Assembly: GCA_030386875.1 (NCBI GenBank)
Contig: CM059564.1
Location: 63,407,936-63,471,935 of the forward strand
Source: Morinoia aosen
Taxonomy: Eukaryota; Arthropoda; Malacostraca; Amphipoda; Talitridae
Reading direction: 5' to 3'
Length of the DNA stretch: 64,000 nt
Every line of letters begins with the position of its first letter. The stretch's first letter is position 1. Both the position numbers and the translations under genes were made by a program. This document shows, piece after piece, positions 24,703 through 36,764 of this stretch. Under the pieces are notes generated by a model. It saw only the letters and a list, made by a program, of their open reading frames with translations. It searched no databases and was not told the origin of the DNA.

Positions 24703-26072
24703 ATAGAAGTGATTCCACTGAGGTTGTCTCTGATCTGCAGTCGGTATTCCACTGAGGTTGTCTCTGATCTGCAGTCGGTATTCCACTGAGGTTTTCTCTG
24801 ATCTGCAGTCGGTATTTCACTGAGGTTTTCTCTGATCTGCAGTCGGTATTCCACTGAGGTTGTCTCTGATCTGCAGTCGGTATTCCACTGAGGTTGTCTC
24901 TGATCTGCAGTCGGTATTCCACTGAGGTTGTCTCTGATCTGCAGTCGGTATTCCACAGAGGTTGTCTCTGATCTGCAGTCGGTATTCCACTGAGGTTGTC
25001 TCTGATCTGCAGTCGGTATTCCACTGAGGTTGTCTCTGATCTACAGTCGGTATTCCACTGAGGTTGTCTCTGATCTGCAGTCGGTATTCCACTGAGGTTG
25101 TCTCTGATCTGCAGTCGGTATTCCACTGAGGTTGTCTCTGATCTGCAGTCGGTATTCCACTGAGGTTGTCTCTGATCTGCAGTCGGTATTCCACTGAGGT
25201 TGTCTCTGATCTGCAGTCGGTATTCCACTGAGGTTGTCTCTGATCTGCAGTCGGTATTCCACTGAGGTTGTCTCTGATCTGCAGTCGGTATTCCACTGAG
25301 GTTGTCTCTGATCTGCAGTCGGTATTCCACTGAGGTTGTCTCTGATCTGCAGTCGGTATTCCACTGAGGTTGTCTCTGATCTGCAGTCGGTATTCCACTG
25401 AGGTTTTCTTTGATCTGCAGTCGGTATTCCACTGAGGTTGTCTCTGATCTGCAGTCGGTATTCCACTGAGGTTGTCTCTGATCTGCAGTCGGTATTCCAC
25501 TGAGGTTGTCTCTGATCTGCAGTCGGTATTCCACAGAGGTTGTCTCTGATCTGCAGTCGGTATTCCACTGAGGTTTTCTCTGATCTGCAGTCGGTATTCC
25601 ACTGAGGTTGTCTCTGATCTGCAGTCGGTATTCCACTGAGGTTGTCTCTGATCTGCAGTCGGTATTCCACTGAGGTTGTCTCTGATCTGCAGTCGGTATT
25701 CCACTGAGGTTGTCTCCGATCTGCAGTCGGTATTCCACTGAGGTTGTCTCCGATCTGCAGTCGTTATTCCACTGAGGTTGTCTCTGACCTACAGTCGGTA
25801 TTCCACTGAGGTTGTCTCTGATCTGCAGTCGGTATTCCACTGGCGTTGTCTCCGATCTGCAGTCGTTATTCCACTGAGGTTGTCTCTGACCTACAGTCGG
25901 TATTCCACTGAGGTTGTCTCTGATCTGCAGTCGGTATTCCACTGGCGTTGTCTCTGATCTGCAGTCGGTATTCCACTGAGGTTGTCTCTGATCTGCAGTC
26001 GGTATTCCACTGGCGTTGTCTCCGATCTGCAGTCGTTATTCCACTGAGGCTGTCTCTGATTTAGAGTCGGTA
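24703..26072. repeat. 34-bp satellite array, about 40 copies
   Basis: Roughly forty head-to-tail copies of a 34-bp unit starting tattccactgaggttgtctc and ending gatctgcagtcgg. Most units are identical. Variants (ttttct, tctccga, gcagtcgtt, ctggcg, acctac) are concentrated towards the right end, where a compound repeat including the ggcg and cgtt variants appears, so that edge is older. The unit has no stops on the minus strand and 34 is not a multiple of three. Long minus-strand frames therefore simply cycle through the three readings of the repeat and are not genes. Confidence 0.97.
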
Positions 26073-28007
26073 ATTTTGTCTTGTGTGTATTAGCGTTTCT
26101 CATTTTGGGCATTGGTCTATCGCCCAAACTGTACAGAAAGATATTGTTCATGAAATTTTTGATGCATTCATGGCATCAATACTTGAAAAATTATCATTTG
26201 CCGTGAATTCTCAATGCTTGGAAAAATTAATGGTATCATATTTTAAGTTTTTCTACACGAAACCATTAAATATGGTGCAATGATCAGGGATAGCACTGTT
26301 GGGATTCTGCGTTATTTTCTTTAAACCTAGCGGTGATAAGGAAGTAATGCTGAATATTCCTTAAATTCGTCAATTTATTACTAAGGGATTGACGGAAAAA
26401 TTTTGCTCCTAAAATACATTGTAGCATTAATAATTAATATCAACAGCAGAAAATGTCTTGCAAAATTACATGTAACAGGCCAAGGTTTAGCAAATGATTA
26501 GGTTTTTGTGAGGCCTATTTCCTCATTTTTTTCATTAAAATCTACAGAGCACCGGCTGATAGTGCAGCTTTAAAATTGTATACGCCTACACACTGGAACA
26601 CTGGTTCAGTTTTAAGAAAATTTTGAAGTTGAAGATTGTGTCAGTGCAAAGGAATTTTTCGCGTTGATTTCGAATAGATAATGTGCAGTAAAATGAGACT
26701 TTGCAAAATATACTATGTTATCCCCATGTTTTGTTTAGTTTTTCAATCATTATTTCCCATTAATTTAGCTCGTGTACGAAAAAGACAGGTATTGTTGCAC
26801 TAGGAAATTTGACTTGCCAACATGGTTTTAGACTAAAGAATGCAGATAATTCATGATCCGTCTTAACGACAACCATAAATTACCATCCGAAAAACAAGAG
26901 CACATATTTTCACACGCTTATGTACTGACAGGTTTGAAGTAAGGGGTAAAATATAAGTCTCTGCAGTGAATAATTCCAATCATGATATTTCAGCATCCGG
27001 TAATGTGCTCAATACTCCAACTTTCTTGGGTACTGTAATGCCTTCTGTTCTTAAATGACATTTTTCTCTCTGAACATATCCTAAAGTTGATATCTATCTC
27101 GAATATAATTCGGCATGATAATCAAAACCTAAGTAGCCATGGTTTTACCGAACATAAGAACTTTGTACTGAGAATGTGGTTGCCTCCGCTAGAGGCGGCT
27201 GCAAGCAGCGGTACACGTCTTTTTCTATGGTAGTCTATACTTACACCACAAGTTACCCAGAAATATTTAGGACGCATCAATTATAACGCTACAATGCCTG
27301 AAAATTTCATCGACTGCCTCTCGCTAATAACAGACGTTGCTTTCCTCCAGCATAATTCCTTCTTTGAAGCTGGGATAATCTATCAGCTGCGGCTACAGCC
27401 GATTTGAATAATTTCTGAGCAAGATTCACTTCTTCAAACTGTGATATTGAACCAGCACAGGCTCCAGTTGATTTGAATGTTCTTCGTGCAATTTAATGCT
27501 GGATTCCAGTGTGGCCGCGGCTGGATCGGGCTCAGTAACTTTTGAATACTCAGTGTAAACGCTAGCATCGGGAATTCCCTAAGATGGGGTCGTATGAAAA
27601 TAGGAAAGTACACTTAACATTTACGTTATAAATATCGGGTTTGTTCAATGTAGTCAAACTTCTGCGACGTCACGATCTATGTAGGGTTGCAATATTCTGA
27701 CCTAATTCCTAAATGATGTCTCTAATATACGTTAAAAACGGCTTACCATATCGTTTAAAATTTTAGGCTTCAAATATCTTCTGCTACGTTGTCAAAAAAC
27801 AATTCCGTAAACGAATATTTTCATTTAACAGAACAGTCGTTGCTTTCGGAATGGCAAATGGACAAAATTTAGTTTTAGAAGCTCAGTAGACATTCATAAT
27901 TCTAAAGCTCTTACGTTGAAAGTTTCTACATATCGTGTTGTCCCTTTATAGAATGAGAAATTCAATATATAAAAGAAAGATTAATAAAATTTTTCCTGTT
28001 TCTTCAG
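26073..28007. other. AT-rich DNA without a supportable gene
   Basis: No gene recognised. A short GC-rich stem (gcctccgctagaggc, followed by gctgcaagcagc) lies at about 27183-27210. Confidence 0.5.
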
Positions 28008-28277
28008 TCAGTTCTTTTTTTTTGGAGCAGTAGTTTCTGCACGCATACATTAAAACCTAAGAACAATTTAATTGAATGCTGAACAAGACTCGATTTTAGC
28101 AACGTGCACGAAAGCATCAATCCGGGAAACTATGGTAGCGTTCTCCGTGGAGTTGCGAACAATGGCCGTTAATTGAGGTCCATGGTGAGATACGCTCCAA
28201 CTTCGGATTACATTATGGCCAAAGTAGTGATTAACAGGAGCCCTGAAGTGCGTTACTGTAACTACAGCCTTCGGCAT
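28008..28277 (-). CDS. Candidate 89-aa frame (UAR read as Gln), unrecognised
   Basis: The minus strand has an ATG at 28277 directly preceded by TGA, then 89 codons to TGA at 28008-28010, with two internal TAA codons (28068-28070 and 28050-28052). The first 68 codons are open even in the standard code and read like a folded protein (APVNHYFGHNVIRSW, then IVSRIDAFVHVAKIE). It could be a short gene, an exon or chance. No family is recognised. Confidence 0.25.
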
Positions 28278-29954
28278 TCAAACCTTTCAAGGATGCTCGA
28301 AAATATTGTCAATGTATACGCGGTACAGGCTTAGTTCTTTGTAGTCAGTGAGGCAAAAAGCACAGGGTTTTGTCCTTTGTTTATTAAGGAGCTACTGAAA
28401 TGCTTTCATAAACAGCAATATTTTGCTCTTGCAGGCTCTATTGAGACTCTGTCTATACAAAAGGTTTCAAATGAAGGAACGGTCCACCGGATGGAAGAAT
28501 TCTGCCCTCATGTTTCACAAGCTAATTCTCAAAGAGAATATGATGTGTTCAAAATTGCCTAGAATTTAGTAGATCCAAAATATTATCTTTTATTTTGAAA
28601 GTTAGGCAATATTGCTGTTGCTTTTACGCCACCATTTCAACGATTGCAGAATATTGTAGAGAAATTTTTTAACTAGCTCTGAGTGACGAGTTCATTCATA
28701 TTCTGTGAGGGCTTTGCAATAGATAATAAAAAACAGTTGAAGAATATTTAATAATTTTTTCTATCAAAGGGAAGCACGAGTGAAGTCATTCCTTAGATCT
28801 TCTACTATGGATTGATTGAATTGTCACTACTTTAGACCCGTATAAGTTCGGTGACTTCTTGAACATCGCACGGTAATCGTATCCTAATGTACGAAAATTT
28901 AATTAGGGTAGAACACATATCATTTATACATATATACTTGGGAATAAGTCAAAACTATTTTCTTTGGAGCTTACGAGACTATGGTGCAGCCATGCGTAAG
29001 ACGGGTAGCGTTGGTGTCATTCATTCCTCCTTTTCTTCAAACTTAGTTAAATTTTCACTTCCATTTTATTATCTTATGTTACGGCGAAAGTCATGGTAAC
29101 CGATCACATATCCTTACCATTAACTTGCCACTCAAAAGTCCTACAATTTTGGATAGTAATGAACGTCAAGAAACAATTGAGAAAATCTATCAAAGTGAGT
29201 ACCTAGATTCATTTTTCAAAAAGATTAACTGCGATGATTAGTACGTGCGCGCAATTTTCTCACGTCGATGGATAATTCAATTTAATCATTAAAAGGTGCT
29301 CAAGCGCAAGTGCCAGGTCAGTGGAAGGCGGCAGCGAGGCCATCATTTTGCTTGAATTACTTGATTATGTAGCGAGAACTGGCCGCCGCGCCATATTTCT
29401 GGCGTCGCTGAACGTAAAGCCTGACGTATGAAGGCCTTACAATATTTGTAATGAGAGCCTGTACCTGGCTCTGGCTTACATTCACTCGATGCTCTTCAAT
29501 AATGCACGAGTCCCAAACTGGCGGCTTACTTTTGCAGCGCATGCAGCGTTCTGGAGTCTCGAGCAGCCGACTGCAGCAGCGCCACGTCTGCCAAAATATA
29601 GGTAGGGACAATGAAAAACGTTCGTGATGCATGCAAATCAATCAAGCGAGCGAAGCAGCCCTGAAATATACAGCAATTGTAGCCAGTCGTGTTCGCCTCC
29701 GACAAGATATTCCCATAAATCTGAGTCGAGATATCGTGCCATTGATCACCGAGATTAAAGAGAGCTTTTAAAGGACGCGCCAATACTCTTATGACACCTC
29801 ACATTAAGGGCACCCAGCTCAGCAGTGTGTTGAACGGCCATCGGGCGCAGCAAGCCTTGTATTGCGTTGTTTTGGCTGTTTTGCTCGTGTGACGGGAATT
29901 TTTTGTTACCTCCTGGAACCTGTTGTTCTTCCCTTTAGCACGCTCGTTCAAGCC
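28278..29954. other. Unassigned DNA
   Basis: No firm gene. A minus-strand frame of about 97 codons between TGAs (29496-29801) is moderately protein-like (QWHDISTQIYGNILSEANTT), without a start codon or a recognised family. Confidence 0.4.
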
Positions 29955-30190
29955 GTTCTATCGCACTGCAGTGAAAGTCCTGCCACTGCACTGTGCATTA
30001 CAGTGGAAGTCATGCAAGATCACTGTGCACAACACTGACTGATGCCCCTACTCTGAAAGTCGTGCCACTGCACTGTGCATTTTATTGGAAGTCATGCAAC
30101 ATCACTGCGCACTGCACTCAAAGTCATGCCCTTGCTCTTAAAGTCATAACACTGCACTGAAATTCATGTTGCTACGCTGCACACAGCCGA
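29955..30190. repeat. Degenerate tandem repeat
   Basis: Imperfect repeats built on the words gaaagtcatgcca and cactgcactgtgca. A longer block of about 84 bp starting gaaagtcctgccactgcactg (about 29971) recurs at about 30055 as gaaagtcgtgccactgcactg, followed by shorter, more eroded copies. The array is old and partly scrambled. Confidence 0.65.
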
Positions 30191-31859
30191 CAATGTAAGC
30201 ACTAATGCATGATCGATACTCCATGCAAGCACTGCACAGCACACGCTGCTAATGCCTCCACCCCAATCTCGCGCTATTACGCGATTTTTTTCAGTCTTCA
30301 TCTTACAAGAACAACGTGTTGCTGGACGCCGCTATCTCGAGCTGCGTCTACATTTTTCAGGATCAGTAACTATCCAATATGCAATTGCTGCTTTGAGTTG
30401 CGCTGTCAATTCTAGGAAAATTTATTCCTTTGATGTTTTTGAAATTTCTCCCGAAATCCGAACTCATGAAGCTGTTAGTTTCATCGTCACAGGCAGCGCA
30501 GGTTTTTGACATTTTTCTGTTCACGTGTTTTTACTTCTCTTTGTGCTTCTTATTCAAAATCTCAGCGAGGTCTCCGTATATTTTCTTCCCAAGAGACGAT
30601 TGATATGCTCTTGTGATTAGTTGAAAGTAAATGCTCCAAATGCTCCAGCTCTGCCCAGCTGAGGTGTTTGCTACACGGAGGAAAGAAAATTCACAACTGC
30701 TTCAGTATAAAGATACCAAACAGCTGCAAACAGCTTCAGCTATTCAACGTTCCAATCTAAGCCACAGACCCACCAACTTGTGGGAGATGCGCATGATCAG
30801 TAGACACATACAGAATAGTGTAGCAGCTGATTAATGTAGATAGCAGGGGAGCAGCACAGTTCTGCATTCGTTATACTGTACTTCCCTCTGTGAGAATTTG
30901 TAGCTCTTTCAACCCAGTTTTACGAGCTCTTATGGCTCTCCATTTCATGCACCAAGTTTATTACATGTTATGGGCATAGCCATTATCCCCGCCGTATCTT
31001 GACCGCTGGCTAAGCAGAAATGAATTTGCATTATCCATCGTTCGTGCATCGGTAGTGATTGGGAACACTCTCATTTTCACCACGTTGCTGAGAGTGGCAC
31101 CTCTAGAAGAATGGATCACTGGTGCATAGTCAATACTTTGCATCAGACTGAGGCTTGTCGTGAAAATATCGAACATATTGGAGGAACGCAGACCCAAGAC
31201 GCTATCGAGTAACAGCTGTTTCGTGCCAGTTCAATGCTGGCTTATTTGATTTTAAAGATGGTCTTATGAATATAAGAGTATATGGCTGTCAAATTTGGTT
31301 TCTTGTTTTTTATAGACTAAGTAGCAATTATCTATAATTTTATGCCTATTATAGTCTCCACAGCCCTCATTCACCTCACCAGCATTTCGATAAGATATCA
31401 CGATTCAGAAACACAGTTCATGCATTAAAATCTCCTTCGAAGCCCGTACACCTGTTCTCAATACCATGAAGCTTCACCACGACAAGTATTTTATCCAAAC
31501 ACTGATCTACAATCTCGGCTGCATGCACTAAAAATAAATACAACATTGCATAAGGAGTTACCTTACAATGCAGTTGTGAGGCACCATTGCACGACAAAGC
31601 TCACAATCAAGAACCACGCGCCTCTACTCCACACAAAGCCTAGCTCTGTGAGCGTTATGCGCAACTGCATCCTCTGCTGCTGCGCTGTCCTCACCTGTCG
31701 ACATTCAAGCTCCTGGTGAACAAGGTAATGGACTGGGGAATTTGCAACAACAGCTGCTTAAGGCTGCATCACGGCACCCGCTGTTGTGCTGGCACTATCT
31801 CGCACCACCATCATTCACAATACACCTACAAGCAAAATATCGCCGTGCAAGACACCACT
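30191..31859. other. Unassigned DNA with one dispersed repeat
   Basis: No firm gene. A plus-strand ATG at 30252 opens 85 codons ending in TGA (30507-30509) with no internal TAR and a plausible peptide, unrecognised. The segment 30658-30769 is a dispersed repeat, listed separately. Confidence 0.4.
30658..30769 (+). repeat. Dispersed repeat, copy 1 of 2
   Basis: About 110 bp starting gaggtgtttgctacacggag is found again, in inverted orientation, at 38395-38484. The best-conserved 70 bp align without gaps. Translated in the same frame both copies give EVFATRRK, then LLQ-Y/F-KDTKQLQ, so this could be a decayed piece of an element's coding region. Confidence 0.7.
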
Positions 31860-32145
31860 ACGCACAATACCACAAAGCACAACAACCCCACCATAAAAAA
31901 CACCCTTATGCACAACACCACTACGCACGACAATACCGCCACGCATAATTCCATCACGACCAACAGCCGCCACCACCACCACCACGCGCAACAACCACCG
32001 CCGCCGCGCACCACAACCACCACCACCATGCAACACAACCACCACGCACCACAACCACTACCACCACGCACCACAACCACCACCACGCAACACAACCACC
32101 AGCACCACGCACAACAACCACCCCCACCGCCGCCACGCACATCGA
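31860..32145. repeat. CAC/CAA-rich simple-sequence tract
   Basis: Imperfect trinucleotide-type repeat of caccac, caacaac and cgcac words, strongly C/A-biased on the plus strand. It opens long frames in several phases (His/Thr/Pro one way, Val/Gly the other) that reflect composition only. Confidence 0.85.
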
Positions 32146-33746
32146 CCGTGAGGCGGAGAAGGAAGCGCGTGCGTGAAGCAGCGTTGGGCCGGGCCGCAGA
32201 TTACAAGGCAGCAGGTGCCATGATTGCCACCCTCACTTGATGAACGTCGATGACTAATACTATACGGCCGCATGACCAATTCAGGTGACTAATGCTCCTG
32301 TTGCTGCTGCTCTTTCTGCTGCTGTAGGTGGCTCAGCCCTGCTGGTGCTGCAGCGCCTTTAATTTCTGCAGTTTGATCGAGTGCAGAAATTCGTGCAGCC
32401 TCTGAGGGTGCAGTTTGTTCCGATGGCTATTGTGCTTCGATACCGTAGGATGCTTGGCTTATTGTGAGGATAGCATAAATTAATCATCACTTGTAGGATA
32501 AGCTTAAAAGTTACAGTACATGTCTCTGTATTTGAGTTTATTCGAGCTCGTGTTACGCTAAATTTATCAAATTAGTGAATACATGCGATGTTAGTGTAGG
32601 AAAATGATCTGTGATAATTCACTCGAGTTCCCGAATACAAGAGTTCTTGAGGCTATCAGCCCACTAATTAACGCAGTGCAAGCAATATGATCAAAACCCC
32701 AAAGGTGCTGCTTACAGCCCCTGAAAATTAGAATTAGTGAGCCTGATCTCTGTGAGTCTTTTCATTAAATTCCACAGCAAAATATATTCCGGTAATATCG
32801 GAAGTCCTTTACATGAAATTCATTAAAGCGAAATTTGTTTCTCTGTGTAAAGAATAAATTCGAAGTAAAATTTCTTGAGGTAATAAAATAATCGTTAACC
32901 TTCAAACCCTTGGATTTAAACAAGGTCCCGTAATTTCGCGATCTACGAGCAGCGATCTGACCGAACTGACTTCTATCAGGAACCTGAACAATGCGACTAT
33001 TATTATCGTGAAATAATTCGAAACATGCCATTTCAAACATTATAGTGACTTGTGTCTCCCGTCTTTTAGCTGGCTAAGTTTGATTTTGCTCTTAAACTGC
33101 ACACGCATGAATACACGATCAAATGAACATCTACTAAAATAGTACATTGGAGACCGAATTTGTGCTTCCCAATAACATATGTGAACATATTACATATTAT
33201 CATCTATGTAGACAGAGACCAGTTATAGTTCAAAATTTTTCTAGGATTTACTACTATTTTTCATCCTCAGTGAACTGCTCAGAGTTAGAATTGATTTGGT
33301 TAGGTAATTGGTGAGGACAAGAGGAAACCATGCTGTTCCAAGTGGTTTTTAATTGAATGATTACATTTTTAAGAGAGTTACCCTGAAGCAACGCTAAAAC
33401 TATGAACCACTTTTATTATCCTCATGTGCTATTTAGAGCATCCGATTTGCTAAAATTTCCAGTGTAAAGATTACCGTCCGTCTCGGTGAGTAGGGACATC
33501 CAGAAACCCGATGCCAAAATTTTATAGAGGAAGCTAGCAGCTCGCGTACCGCGCGCATGGAACTAAATCTGTCACTTTTCACAATTTGTTTCACGTTAAA
33601 ATCAGAGACGATAGGTTCAGGTTCATGTTAGGTTAAATTCAAATAAGATGGGTTTGGTTGGATAAGTTAGGTTTTGGCTCATTTAATTTGAAAAATTAGG
33701 ATGGATATAGGCCGGTAATATTAAATAAGTAATGATAACTATTATT
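32146..33746. other. Unassigned DNA
   Basis: No gene recognised. The stretch immediately left of the Penelope-like element is ordinary AT-rich DNA ending in its target-site copy. Confidence 0.5.
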
Positions 33747-33760
33747 ATGATCATTAATAT

Positions 33761-34545
33761 GATTAAATTAGGTTGGAGCACTCTTGACAGTTTTAAAACA
33801 AAAAAGATAGCAAAGACTCTGAATTTGAAGACCTTGACTCTGAATTATTTTAAGACCTTACTCGAAATGGCTGTGCTGAATTCAGTGTTCATGTTCCGAG
33901 GTAGATTTTATCGGCAGACAGAAGGTTTAGGAATGGGTCTCCCATTAGGACCGACGTTCGCAAATATCTTTATGTGTCATCATGAGGTGAACTGGTTATC
34001 TGAGTGTCCGCTAGACTTTAAGCCAATTTTTTACAGGAGGTATGTTGACGACACTTTTGTTATATTCCGTGAGGAGTGTCATGCAAGTAAATTCTTGGAG
34101 TACATCAATTCCAAACACGCCAATTTAAAATTTACGATGGAATGTGAAACTAAACATAAGCTTGCTTTTCTGGACTGTTCCGTTGAAAAACAAAATCAAA
34201 GGTTCATAACTTCTGTTTATAGGAAAAATACCTTTACGGGTTTGGGCACTAGCTTTCTTAGTTTTTGTTCATTTAGGTTTAAACTCAATAGCATTAAAAC
34301 CTTGTTGCATCGCGCTTTTCATATAAGTTCAACGTACCACAATATGCATAATGAATTTAATTTCCTACAAACCTTTTTCAGTAACAACGGTTTTCCGAAT
34401 AATCTAGTCTCTAAAATTATAAGGCTATTTTTAGACAAAAAATATATGCCGACCTACTCTGAGACAACTGTAAAGAAAAAGAAATTCTACTGTAACTTGT
34501 TTTTTATGGTGCAAAGTCCGAGAAGCTCGCCAGTGAAGTTTCAAA
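33761..34545 (+). pseudogene. Penelope-like reverse transcriptase, C-terminal part
   Basis: The frame enters from flanking DNA and becomes element-derived after the target site. Motifs in order: QTEGLGMGLPLGPTFANIF (RT motif B region), YRRYVDDTFVIF with the catalytic Asp pair (motif C), LAFLDCSVEK (motif D/E region), and VYRKNTFTG, which is typical of Penelope-like elements. Motif A and the fingers domain are absent because of the truncation. A -1-type frame change near a T-run at about 34499-34506 separates this from the endonuclease frame; it could be mutation or a homopolymer error. The copy cannot encode a complete RT. Confidence 0.92.
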
Positions 34546-34972
34546 GCTGGTGGAGAAATTTTACAATTGCTTAGATTTTATTCCAATATTGACAAACAAG
34601 CGTAGTATAGGATCATTTTTTAGATTTAAAGACCGTCTTCCTGCTGAACTGTGCTCTCGCTTAATCTACAAGTATTGTTGCACGCTGTGCGGGTCTAGCT
34701 ACATGGGTTGCACCCAGCGTAGTTTTAGAACAAGATTTTTTGAGCACGTTGGTAGGAGCTCCAGAACGGGTAGAGTTTTAGCAAAGCCATCATTTTCAGC
34801 CATTAGGGATCACGCAGAGCAGTGTAGTGTAATAGTAAGCAAATCTGATTTTTCAATTTTAAATTTCTGTGCAAATAAAAACGACCTACATATACTAGAA
34901 TCTCTTTACATTAAAGAATTAAAGCCAGCTCTAAATTCAATGTTATCATCATTTCAGTTAGAAATAGCCTGA
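34546..34972 (+). pseudogene. Penelope-like GIY-YIG endonuclease domain
   Basis: This continues the element protein after the frameshift. RSIGSFFRFKDRLP is the usual linker motif, followed by CTLCGSSYMGCTQRSFRTRF and a conserved EH pair. That is the GIY-YIG nuclease core of canonical Penelope-like elements, with the second tripeptide as YMG rather than YIG. The C-terminal block SFSAIRDHAEQC, then LHILESLYIKELKPALN, matches the family's end. The stop is TGA at 34970-34972. The domain nicks target DNA during retrotransposition. Confidence 0.92.
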
Positions 34973-35110
34973 TTTTCAGAATTAATTGCAGTATAATCTC
35001 TATATTCTTTTTTTTTGTCGTTTCTTGTACTCTTTAAAGTTGTATTCATTTTGTCTTTTAGCTGTGTCTTGTTTTCTGTATTTAAATTCGCTTTTACAGG
35101 TGTTTATAAT

Positions 35111-35132
35111 GGCTTGAGCTTTAAGCCGAAAC
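35111..35132 (+). ncRNA. Possible decayed hammerhead-ribozyme core at the element 3' end
   Basis: ggctt (35111-35115) can pair with aagcc (35123-35127) and is followed at once by gaaac (35128-35132), the arrangement of stem II plus GAAAC in hammerhead ribozymes, which Penelope-like elements are known to carry. The CTGATGA half that should precede the stem is not recognisable (ttataat here), so this would be an inactive remnant at best. Confidence 0.3.
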
Positions 35133-35160
35133 GTTCACGCATTAAAATGATCATTAATAT

Positions 35161-36576
35161 ATTTGTTATTTCATGACTCCCTGGCAACAACAAATGCAAT
35201 CTCAAGAGAACTGAAAGAAATGCCTATTAGTATGGACTGTAGATGGAGGGGAATCTATGCACAATGTGTGTTACCACTCTAGATGCTTTGCGCATTAAAA
35301 AAAACCTTGGCGTTGAGTAGACAAAACTAATTAACCTAAACTTTTAGCTCATCTCATGTCCATTGAAGAGTGTCCAATTTTCATATGAGTAGGCTATCTG
35401 AGCGCTGCATGTGGCCCCTGAAATCTGCTGTATCAACTTCCACAATTTTTTGAGCACCTACGATTATACTTTATGTATCTTGCATAAATACAACTCATCT
35501 ATATATAAATATATATTACATTTAAAAATAAATACTTGCATGCATACGATTTTGTAATATATAATCATGGAAGTCTATGCTCTGGATGCTAAGTTTACAG
35601 TATGCAGTGCTCCAACGTGTGGAAGTGGTTCTCGGTTTCACTTTAGTGAAGTCATGCTGTCGTGTGTGTGCCATAATTATTTAGATCAATAGAAAAGCTG
35701 CGGTTTCACGGAAAGGAAGATAATTCAATAGACGACATCCAACGCACCACTTTTTCATCTTCGACACGGGCTGTAGTACCTCATGTTCCGTGCATCCCTA
35801 TGCGAAAACCAAAATATCAATACCAAACATAGGAACGCAGGTGACGTTTCTGTATGCACTTAAGGGTGCGAATTTTGAATTACTCCACGGTAACATAAGA
35901 TGATATCCTGACATTTTGGGAAGCGTTGGAACTAAAATAACGTTGGCTTAGTTGTGATTTCAACTACACAGGGTGTTCGGAAACATAGTGCTGCAAACTT
36001 TGACGGATGAAATGTTAAAAGAAACGAATTTTGATGGGATGAGTAAAAATTTAAACATTTATCGTTTTTGAGATATTTATCCCTAAAAGTAGTAGACCTC
36101 TTGACAATTTTTTATTGTCCGCTTAATCTTAGATGTGCACATTATGGTAACACTTGTTTATTTTAATGGTCGTCTGCTGTCAGGTAACATTGTGTATAAA
36201 ATGTTTCCGACAGAATAAATCGCTTTCAAGTTTCGGAAGAGACAAAAATTGAACTTGGAAACATATTTGACTCCGTACGATTCATTTCAAATGACCTACC
36301 AGTGTTTGAATGTGCTTAGAATCACTTCTGTTTAGATACCAGACCTGCAATGACGTAGTAGGAGCACATTTTGAACTCTTATTCCAATTCCATTTCTTGC
36401 AATTCCAATTCCAAGTTCTCGTTATTAAATAGGTTTCAATCACCTACTACACTGAGGACTGTTTCCCCTATAGTTGGGTAGACCTTACTCCTCTCTGATG
36501 TTTGATATTTCGAAACGATTAATGTTTAGATTATTACTTATTCACGAAAAATTTTTTCTTCCGTGTCTGGGACATA
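35161..36576. other. Unassigned DNA with element fragments
   Basis: No gene. At 35968-35985 acagggtgttcggaaac is a terminus seen on many dispersed arthropod repeats, but I could not find a matching second end. At about 35495-35560, words such as tatatattacat and aaatacttgcatgcata resemble the arms of the fold-back element at 36.6 kb. Confidence 0.4.
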
Positions 36577-36764
36577 CTTTTACGTCGAGCGTGAAAGTTG
36601 ATTATATATATTACATTAACGTAAAAATACTTGCGTGTATGTATTTGAGACAAATAAATACAAGTATTTAGGATATTCTTTTATGCATTATAAAAATCTA
36701 TACAGGCAAGTATTTATGTGTATATGTAATATATAAAATCAACTTTGACGCTCGACGTAAAAGG
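36577..36764. mobile_element. Fold-back element with about 58-bp inverted arms
   Basis: The left arm begins cttttacgtcgagcgtgaaa (36577) and the right arm ends as its near-perfect reverse complement, tttgacgctcgacgtaaaag (about 36763). Complementarity continues inward through ttgattatatatattacat to aaatacttgc on both sides, giving arms of about 58 bp around a loop of about 75 bp. It has no coding capacity and no confident target duplication, so it is MITE- or fold-back-like. Confidence 0.85.

Larger units (their letters stand above)
33761..35146 (+). mobile_element. Penelope-like retroelement, 5'-truncated, with 14-bp target duplication
   Basis: A 1386-bp insertion flanked by a perfect 14-bp direct repeat, atgatcattaatat, at 33747-33760 and 35147-35160, which marks both ends. 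It contains the C-terminal part of a Penelope-type reverse transcriptase and a GIY-YIG endonuclease. The RT N-terminus is missing, so the copy is 5'-truncated, as expected for target-primed reverse transcription. One frameshift separates the two domains. The clean target duplication and intact motifs suggest a fairly recent insertion. Confidence 0.93.

Noticed and set aside
24695-25942. 415-aa minus-strand ORF
   Set aside because: It is the 34-bp satellite read through three frames in turn. The unit lacks stops on that strand, and the peptide is a 34-residue cycle with no independent evidence of translation.
31716-32240. 174-aa His/Thr-rich ORF and minus-strand Val/Gly-rich ORFs
   Set aside because: Produced by the CAC/CAA simple-sequence tract.
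33600-33690. Insect-type telomere repeat (ttagg)n
   Set aside because: Only scattered ttagg words in ordinary sequence, no tandem array.
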